From Bolinopsis microptera (Eukaryota > Ctenophora > Tentaculata > Lobata > Bolinopsidae): a stretch of 64,000 nucleotides of DNA. Positions 57,115 through 64,000 of the stretch are shown here, piece by piece (positions within the stretch are counted from its first letter, which is position 1; each line of letters opens with the position of its first letter). Location: the NCBI RefSeq assembly GCF_026151205.1, contig NC_087073.1:8841411-8905410 (forward strand), in the 5' to 3' direction. The notes under the pieces were generated by a model. It made no database searches and was not told the origin of the DNA. It saw only the letters and a program-made list of their open reading frames with translations. A program made the translations under genes and the position numbers.

Positions 57115-57402
57115 CAGTGGCGTAACGTTGCCTGTTGGCGCCCCCTGCCGAAAAAAGCGCCCCCCTGTTGGCGCCCCCTCCCCTTTTGGTGCCCCTCCCT
57201 AAAATTGAACAAATTAGGTGATTTTAGAGAATACGCCGGTAAAATCTCTAAAAATGTGTGTATCTAGAGCAAAACGCGCAGTTTTGCTAGTACTTTAGTT
57301 AAGTTTTCGAAATTGTCCCACATTCAAACGACGATTTGGCGCCCCCCTAAGACGGCGCCCCCCTGCACAGCGGGGTCAGCAGGGCCTTTCGTTACGCCAC
57401 TG
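57115..57402. mobile_element. hAT MITE with CAGTGGCGTAACG termini
   Basis: TIRs CAGTGGCGTAACG and CGTTACGCCACTG, with an exact 8-bp target duplication TTGTTAGC (57107-57114; 57403-57410). The interior is rich in GGCGCCCCC repeats in both halves. CAGTGGCGTA is a common hAT-type terminus in animal genomes. The total is 288 bp with no coding capacity. Confidence 0.93.
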
Positions 57403-58009
57403 TTGTTAGCCCCAAGCGTTTTGGTCCCTCATTCCTGCCACTCAGCATTGCCTACTGTAAAGTAGACATTTTTCTAAGATAATAGAGAAACTGACCTTGT
57501 CTCACTAAATTCAACCGCTTACCATAATAAAAATACTAACAACCAAATGAAGTTTTTTAAATAATTATATACAATCACCAAAAATATTTCCTCAAGTTTA
57601 CTTCTAGCTAACTAATTCGTGGTTTAAGCTCTTATTTTATTTATGATTAAAGGAATGTAAAATAAAACTTTTCGTTTCATTGAAAAATTTTCGTTTCATT
57701 GAATTATCAAATTGCACACAGAAACAATGATCAGGCAATGATGAGGCAAAAGGTGTTACAGAGTGCAAAAATAACACTAGAAACAGTAATGAGTAAGGGT
57801 ATTATTGAGCAATAATGACAGTCGTCGCTTCAGCGCTCGATTTTCATAGTACAGTGTAACTTGTCGAAAATATGCGCGGCGTACCTAAAATTTAAGTTTC
57901 ATTTTAAAATAATTTGTTGCCCTGACTAAATCGCATACATTTAGTCGAACTTTTCTTTACAAGATTTATGGAAATCTTTGTTCGTGATATGATATGAGAT
58001 CAAAGTACC

Positions 58010-58310
58010 AAACTTGAATTGGAGGACTTCGTAGCTTTGATGCACCGCGCAAACTAGCATTAGCAATCTTGCTTCGCATCGAAAATTGTTCGCATCGTCG
58101 ATTGTTGCTTTGCTTCACAAAGCAACGATCTCGATGGGTTGACACCCTCAATCAAAAATTGAAGTGCGCACGATTGGATGACTTTGCCGCTTCAACGAGC
58201 CGCGCAAACTATTATTTTTACTTTGCATCGAACGAGATCGTTGTTTTGTTAATTCGCAGAACAACGGTCTGGAAGGGTTGATATCATCAAGCAATGCGCA
58301 CGAAAAAGGG
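58010..58310. repeat. Repeat family D, two adjacent copies
   Basis: CACCGCGCAAACTAGCATT and GAGCCGCGCAAACTATTATT each head a unit that continues through TTGCATCG, an AACGAT / ATCGTT hairpin and GGGTTGA.A..TCAA. The two units are in tandem with about 160-bp spacing. Related sequence is at 13620-13710 and 20190-20950. Confidence 0.6.
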
Positions 58311-58382
58311 CGTCATCCCGCAAAATCTCCATTATGTCTATGATTATGAACATAAACAATAAATGTAATAGCCTGTAATCCC

Positions 58383-58467
58383 TTACTGGGCCGCGCCCAG
58401 CCTGTCATCAGTCATATTCCCGCCTAATCTCGATTTATGAACATGATAGCCTGAGGTCCCCAGGTAA
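58383..58467 (+). mobile_element. MITE family A, copy 4
   Basis: TTACTGGGCCGCGCCCAGCC, TATTCCCGCC and GAGGTCCCCAGGTAA align along the whole of the 18523-18605 copy. The flanks only weakly resemble each other, so the duplication has decayed. Confidence 0.8.
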
Positions 58468-58489
58468 GTGATCACCAAGTTGCTTTAAC

Positions 58490-58604
58490 TTGACGGATGT
58501 TACTCGTCTAAATTTCTTCGAAGTAAGTAGCGCGCGCCGCTTTGTTCTCAAAGGCAAGTGCTACGAAGTAGTGCACGCCGGGCCAGACCATTAAAAATGG
58601 TCAA
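58490..58604 (+). mobile_element. GC-rich MITE family C, copy 5
   Basis: TTGACGGATGTTACTCGTC, AATTTCTTCGAAGTAAG, GTAGCGCGCGCCGC, CACGCCGGGCCAGACC and AAAAATGGTCAA, flanked by GCTTTAAC and GCTCTAAC, an 8-bp duplication with one mismatch. Its left end lies 22 bp from the right end of a family A copy. Confidence 0.85.
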
Positions 58605-58609
58605 GCTCT

Positions 58610-61600
58610 AACTACAGAGCCCTCTCACTTGCAGTAGCGCGACCGCAGTACGCCTAGACTCATGGCTAGGTACTACTACTATTGGGACATAATTATACTA
58701 CTGTACTATTAACGCGAACGTCGCGTCAAGCTTACCTGGTCCCAGCAGACCTTACCGGCTAGCGATATTACTACAGGGTGATCGCCTTTTCACAGCTTGT
58801 TGAACTCCGCGCGCGCTCGTTAGTTCATTGCATTTAATGCACGCTTCAATTATTCCAAAATGCAATTGTACACGTACCACGTGATACGATTCAGCCAATC
58901 AGAGAACAATAATCCGCAAAGTTAAAGCTGCGCAGTTTTATAAGGCCTAAAATATGACTTTTCGCGATAATTTAAAATCTACATTGTTTTGAATTTGGCT
59001 CCTGGGGAGCTAAATTTAGTTTTACAAGACGGACATTTTTCTTTTACTTCCGAAGTGAGGCCCCTAACGGTAAGGTTTCCTGGGGTATCTGCAGTCTAGA
59101 GTATAAATGATAAACATATATAGTTCTATTTATACTACTAGTACTACTACATACTACTAGTTTCGATGAATTGCCCGAAAGTTTACCACACATATATTAT
59201 GTTGTTTCCTCACGTCGCGTCGTAATTCCAATACCTGATTTTTGTTATAATATCAGCTAGCCCCACGTTGTGGGCCAGCCGTGCACATGCACGTGTGCGC
59301 GGCCATATCGTGGCCTTCGCCACGAAATGACGTTGATGATCCAGACGGGAGTGGTGAGACAGAAATCAGCCACTTCAAACTTCGCGACTATTTCGCGACT
59401 ATTTCGTCCGCGCCAATATCACGTGGCATTGTGGTGACTACTTTATGCTTTAGTTACTTGGAAAATCGTGCGTATCTGTTTTCCTCAATTAAAAGCTGAG
59501 CAATGTTATCACACTGTCACTTCTTTACTTTTACTTTTAGTATATAAATCATTTTTTGTGTTTACTTATTATTGCTAGCAAACCGCAAATTTTTTAATTA
59601 CAGAAATGTCTTGGCCTGATTTGTTAATACTAACAGTAATCAATCGTTTTCTAATAAACACGCACAACTCAAAGGTCATTCTAGCCAATTAAACTGAAAC
59701 CAATGTCGGTAGATGAAGATCACGATCAAAATGTGCAGCATTTCTAATCGGTGATTAGTACGACAATATGCAGTAAAATGTGAAATTTAGGCATTCATCA
59801 TGATTGATCATGTAGTATTGAATATTGATGGGTTATTTCGAACAGTTTCCTGCTAATAGTCCTACTTTAACTATTTAATTTACAGCGTACCATTTTAACG
59901 TTTCCCTCTGTGGTCAAATTTCTAAATAAATTCGAAAATTTCAAACGTTTTTCATCATTTCGATACGATAGAGAATTAATTGTTAATTTGTTAAAATGAT
60001 TCGCCGTAAATAATAGTACTACAGCAGCTGGGAATTTACTAAGATTTGAAATAGAAGTTTACAATGTACAATTTAATACCCGTCAATTCGTAAATTAGAA
60101 CATAAAATTTAATAATAATATCAACTTAATTATAATACAACTTTATTACAACATACAAAGTGTACAGACGAAATCGTCATAAATCTTGCATCGAACAGGT
60201 AAAAATGTTGAAAAGAAATAAAATAAATCAACAAATTGTAATCGCTCAATCAAAACGTTATAGGCACTGAGATCACAATGTGTGACAAAATTAAAAACCA
60301 AAATTGGAACCCAAAATTGTATAATTATTACTCGATCACCGTCAATTGTATTATACTTATAACACAATTTGTTCAGTTTTTTGCAATTTTGACAGCAAGA
60401 ATCTATTTCCATGATTCTAATGTATCGAGCAGATAATGCCTGTAATAGCCTCTACTAATACCATACTGAACATGTCTAGCAATGTCGATCTCCATAAATG
60501 CTTACGCTAGAGTAATTGCTACATATACGTTATGTGTAAAGTCGCTTACGGAGGCCAGGGGAGGGGTCTATAATACATAGTATATCGGCCAAAATATGGC
60601 TTCGTAATATCTAAATGATCCATTTTCAGATTCCGATTTTAAAATGAAGCTGTTTTGAGATAGTATGTATGCTAAGACTACAAGTACAATTAGAGTAACA
60701 TAGGCCAATAATGAATAAATTTAGGAACCTCGATTTATTAATAGATCATCAAATTTTAATTTATTATCATTTTGCTGAAATTTGATTTTCATTGCTCAAT
60801 AATGAGATACGTAATTGCAAATGTTCAAAAAATAAGGATAGCACTAATAGTAGTACTAATTGTTAAAAGTTTTGGCTGGAAGACTTTTGGGTTACAGTTA
60901 TACTATTTACGGTAATGCGACAATTATAAAAATATGACAAATGAGCAGCAAATCTTTTTTTGTAACATTTCACGACGTTTGCTGAAACAAATGGACATGA
61001 AAATGTTGACATTTGACCACATAAACTTGCATGATTGAATTATTGTTGATCGTACCGGCACAGAACAGTTGGAAAAACGAAGAACAAAATCTAATCCGTG
61101 GTAAAAGCGGGAAACCAATTTCATTCACGGCTTTGGTAGTATTTTTTATTCGTCTCTTCTTGCTCTTTTTAGTAACTTTTTTCAGACCTTGCCCTACCCA
61201 CCACCTCATCGTAGTAGGGTCGACGGAAATGGTGCATGCGAAGCCGTACAAGTAGCTTCATATCATCTCTTGTCGAAGAATAGTTCAAATCGGCTTTAAG
61301 AAGTTAAAATTCTGTATTTCGCATTTCAGCTTTGTGGTCCAGATACAAGTACTTTCAGCATTAATTTCAGAAAATTGTTCACTCAGCAAACATTGCGAAA
61401 AGTGTGATTGTGGGATGATTTTGATCGATCTCGGACTGTGCTGTTGAACTTAAAACTAAGTTGTAACATTAGATATAGTGTCAAACTTGTCAAAATAAGC
61501 GTTAAATAGTTTCAATCATAATCTTGCGCCCAGGGTCGATATTAAATGTTGTGAAACTTGCAAAGACGTCACATGTTCTTGGTAACACAGCCTGACAAGC

Positions 61601-62260
61601 TAGATCTGTCTGTTATGATACATTTCTGTTCCACAGCATCTGGTCTGAGTGGAAACATCGTCTTCTTTGTCACCGCCTGAATTGTAAAACATATAAACGA
61701 ATGAAGTCCGAAATAAAGTCCGATATGGAAGTTAAATTAATTACTAAACATGAATGCCTTCGAGCGTTCATTTTAATGTCCGTTCACGCAATGTCCGGTT
61801 TAAACACAAACGATCTTGACGTAAATTTCGGAGTTAGAATTGGAATTATCTTGATGTCTTGCAAGCATAAGTTATAAATATCATGAAAGATAGGGAATGT
61901 CTTGATTTATTCTATCTCAAACCTAACCGTCACACTTGGTGCGCTAATTTTACCAGGATAACGAGAATGGGATACGCATGGTTTTCTTTGACCATTCCTG
62001 GAGTCTAATCTGCACGATCTTGCTCATTTCTCTACGATTAGTGCAATTACAATCTGCTTTGAAGTTTGGCTTTGATCATGCATAATTCCCAAAACTAAAT
62101 TTGTCTTTATAGCAATTATGTGCACTTAAAAGAAGAATTTGTCTGGTACGAGAAGGGCAGTGAATCTTTTATAGGTGCTTACTGCTTCTAGTACATATTA
62201 TCTAGTTTTATTTCATTCCAGCACGGTTGACGCGAGGCTTGGGTTTCGAGCAGGTTAACA
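58610..62260. other. Intergenic sequence without a supported gene
   Basis: It starts GC-richer (CTCCGCGCGCGCTCG at 58806; GTGCGCGGCCATATCGTGGCC at 59294) and becomes very AT-rich. Frames such as 60970-61251 (minus; VTKKSKKRRIKN) are basic but have no recognisable domain or splice context. Confidence 0.4.
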
Positions 62261-62268
62261 TTACACCA

Positions 62269-62459
62269 TCAATAGAGTTAAATTCTTATTCCTGACTAGT
62301 CTTGGCGTTCTCCTAACAGTAACTGGGATAGATATTCTGGCGACGTTTTTCACTTTCAGAAAATTTGAGAGAAATTCTTGGCATCGTGCAAATGCAATGT
62401 ACAGCACGAAGCATCTTCTGGTAGTTATTTGCTGCAGCCCTCCATCAGGATCCGTGGTA
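62269..62459 (+). other. Possible isolated exon with a membrane helix
   Basis: The plus-strand frame (open from after TAA at about 62257 to TAG near 62513) reads FLFLTSLGVLLTVTGIDILA, then TFFTFRKFERNSWHRANAM. A good donor GTG|GTAAGG lies at about 62458, and possible AG acceptors lie upstream. A hydrophobic helix followed by a basic loop would fit helix 1 of a class C GPCR, but I cannot find neighbouring exons. Treat as a candidate only. Confidence 0.2.
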
Positions 62460-62519
62460 AGGGGCCTTCCAGCGGACAACTCCGGACAATTTGTTGTAAA
62501 TGAAATGCGATAGATGGCA

Positions 62520-64000
62520 TTGGCTCCTACTGGCAATAAAGAAATACATAGATTCGAATTGTAGAATAACATTTTGACATAAGCAACCAGCACATGTCAA
62601 TCTCATGATGCCAAATGGACTTATCGGCAGATAACAAATTATGAATGCCACACTAGTCTCTGGTTTTTGTGGGGGCTGTCACTACCTTCATTCTACCATC
62701 AGATAGGTCTCCCAAAAAGTGTCGGCACGACCTTTATACTGAATTCGATCAGTCGAAAAACAATGAATTATGAATGTGTAAGTGTTGCACAATGAATTGA
62801 TTCTGGCTATCATATTAATTTATTGGTGTTTTATTTGAAACAACATACTCTGAAGTTGATGAGTTCTGGTAATACCACATTCAATTTCCGGGATGGGGGA
62901 GGGTTACAATTATTTTCCGGAGGGGAGGACCGGAAGGACTATTGTTAACATCATCCGGCTGCAGATCTGGGATACTCCTGTTTATTGTTACTTGAATTCA
63001 TGGAGTTACAGATACTTCGCAATGCATTTGTTACATTCTTTTGCCTTATCTACGACTCTTCTTCAATCGGAGATCCAGTTCTTCGGGAGTCGACTTGTTT
63101 GTTGTTTATGATCAGGTGCTTTCTAATCCTTGGATTTCATGTTTCTCATAGAAGGTATCTATCGACTTATTCCCGTAATTTGTGAGGTCTTTCTTTAGTT
63201 CTTTATTTACTAAAGTATTCCGCACTGAGGTGCGACATTGTTAAAACATAATATTTACATAGTTTGTATTACTATTGCAACATCGTATAGAAGGTAAGAA
63301 TGCGATATTTTCGTAAGTGTTCTAAAGCACCTCATTCAAAACCCTGAGGAGCTGGTTGACAGTCGTGTACTGAGGTGAATATTTATCTAACAAAAGATTG
63401 CATTCAACAAATATCACGCTCAAACAAAACCTTAAAAAGTCCTGGTCCGCGTACTAATTAAAAGGCCACTCTTCATCTAATTTTAAAATTAGATGAATAT
63501 TTCTCCGAATTTTTGATCTGTTCGGATTTCAAGTCATTAATCCTACTCATTGCCAATTTTCGGAGTTTCGTTTTATTGTCATGCCCTGAACGAAAGTGAC
63601 AAAAGTGTCTTTAACCTGCGTCATGAGTACTCAGTACTGCAGTATGAGTCAGTTTGGCTGGAGAATTTTCGAGGTCTTTAGTACTTTCTGTAGTTTCGTT
63701 GCTTTCTCTTTTTCATGATGTGCACTGAGCACACAATTAAATACATCTCACTTTGCAGTTTAAGCAGTATTCGATAAGTTCTTATTGCTTTCAGGATTGT
63801 TTAAATATGCATCTATTCTGACTGAAGAAAGACAGACATTTTAAAGTCCCAATTGGTTTAAAATTCAGGTTTTTTTAATCCAAAGTTTCGTACCACTATA
63901 ATTATCCCCGCCAAATTCACATCAACCGAATTACCACGAACTTTTAATGATGATACAGAACCAAATCCATCCTCTTTTGAGTTAAATACTTTTTATGATT
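62520..64000. other. AT-rich sequence to the window edge
   Basis: No gene or repeat I can support. TCTAATTTTAAAATTAGA near 63477-63494 is a perfect small palindrome. Confidence 0.4.

Noticed and set aside
60970-61255. Opposing open frames on both strands (Lys-rich minus, hydrophobic plus)
   Set aside because: Neither has family similarity. The Lys-rich/Phe-rich mirror is expected from AT-rich composition.

Overview
This is eukaryotic, almost certainly animal, genomic DNA. It is AT-rich, carries about ten protein genes in 64 kb, has spliceosomal introns of about 90 bp to 2.5 kb with GT..AG ends, and has a heavy load of small DNA transposons, LINE remnants and a tRNA-derived SINE. The recognisable genes (CNOT2, FAXDC2, a PRAF/ARL6IP5-type protein, HIBADH, coactosin, ERGIC-53/LMAN1) are ordinary metazoan or opisthokont genes. 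Interstitial TTAGGG-type repeats and a multi-copy repeat protein that I recall from marine invertebrate genomes fit an invertebrate, perhaps a non-bilaterian. I cannot name the species.

Layout. 1-4.3 kb is a graveyard of retroelement fragments and duplicated non-coding blocks. 6.1-7.4 kb is a giant foldback (palindromic) element. CNOT2 (+, 7.8-9.4 kb) is a single long exon. 13-15 kb and 17-21 kb hold a cluster of short, CpG/GCGCGC-rich MITEs; at least three families can be delimited by target-site duplications. FAXDC2 (-, six exons, 15.3-17.4 kb) lies among them. A PRAF-family gene (+, 22.1-24.8 kb) has two mutually exclusive candidate last exons. HIBADH (+, 26.0-26.9 kb) is intronless. A multi-exon gene of unknown function (+, 27.4-28.4 kb) has an in-frame TGA in its last exon and converges on a 78-residue membrane protein gene (-, 28.5-28.7 kb). 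A large exon for a disordered basic, probably nuclear protein follows (+, 29.5-30.5 kb), with a MITE against its 5' side.

31-37.7 kb is mostly empty apart from a long GA microsatellite. Coactosin (+, four exons, 37.8-43.1 kb) hosts a 1-kb foldback element between TTAA sites and two minisatellites in its introns. LMAN1 (-, eleven exons, 44.7-51.3 kb) reconstructs to 448 codons and ends in the ER-exit/retrieval signal KKFF; its introns hold a SINE and a nested pair of transposons. 52-64 kb is repeat-rich and gene-poor: a 5'-truncated LINE reverse-transcriptase C-terminus, a TA-flanked TIR element, a hAT MITE with a perfect 8-bp duplication and further MITE copies.

The genes are housekeeping functions (mRNA deadenylation, lipid hydroxylation, early secretory trafficking, valine catabolism, actin binding) and form no obvious pathway. 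No viral, bacterial or defence island was seen. The most unusual features are the PRAF alternative terminal exons, the in-frame TGA, the modular foldback elements and the GC-rich MITE families.
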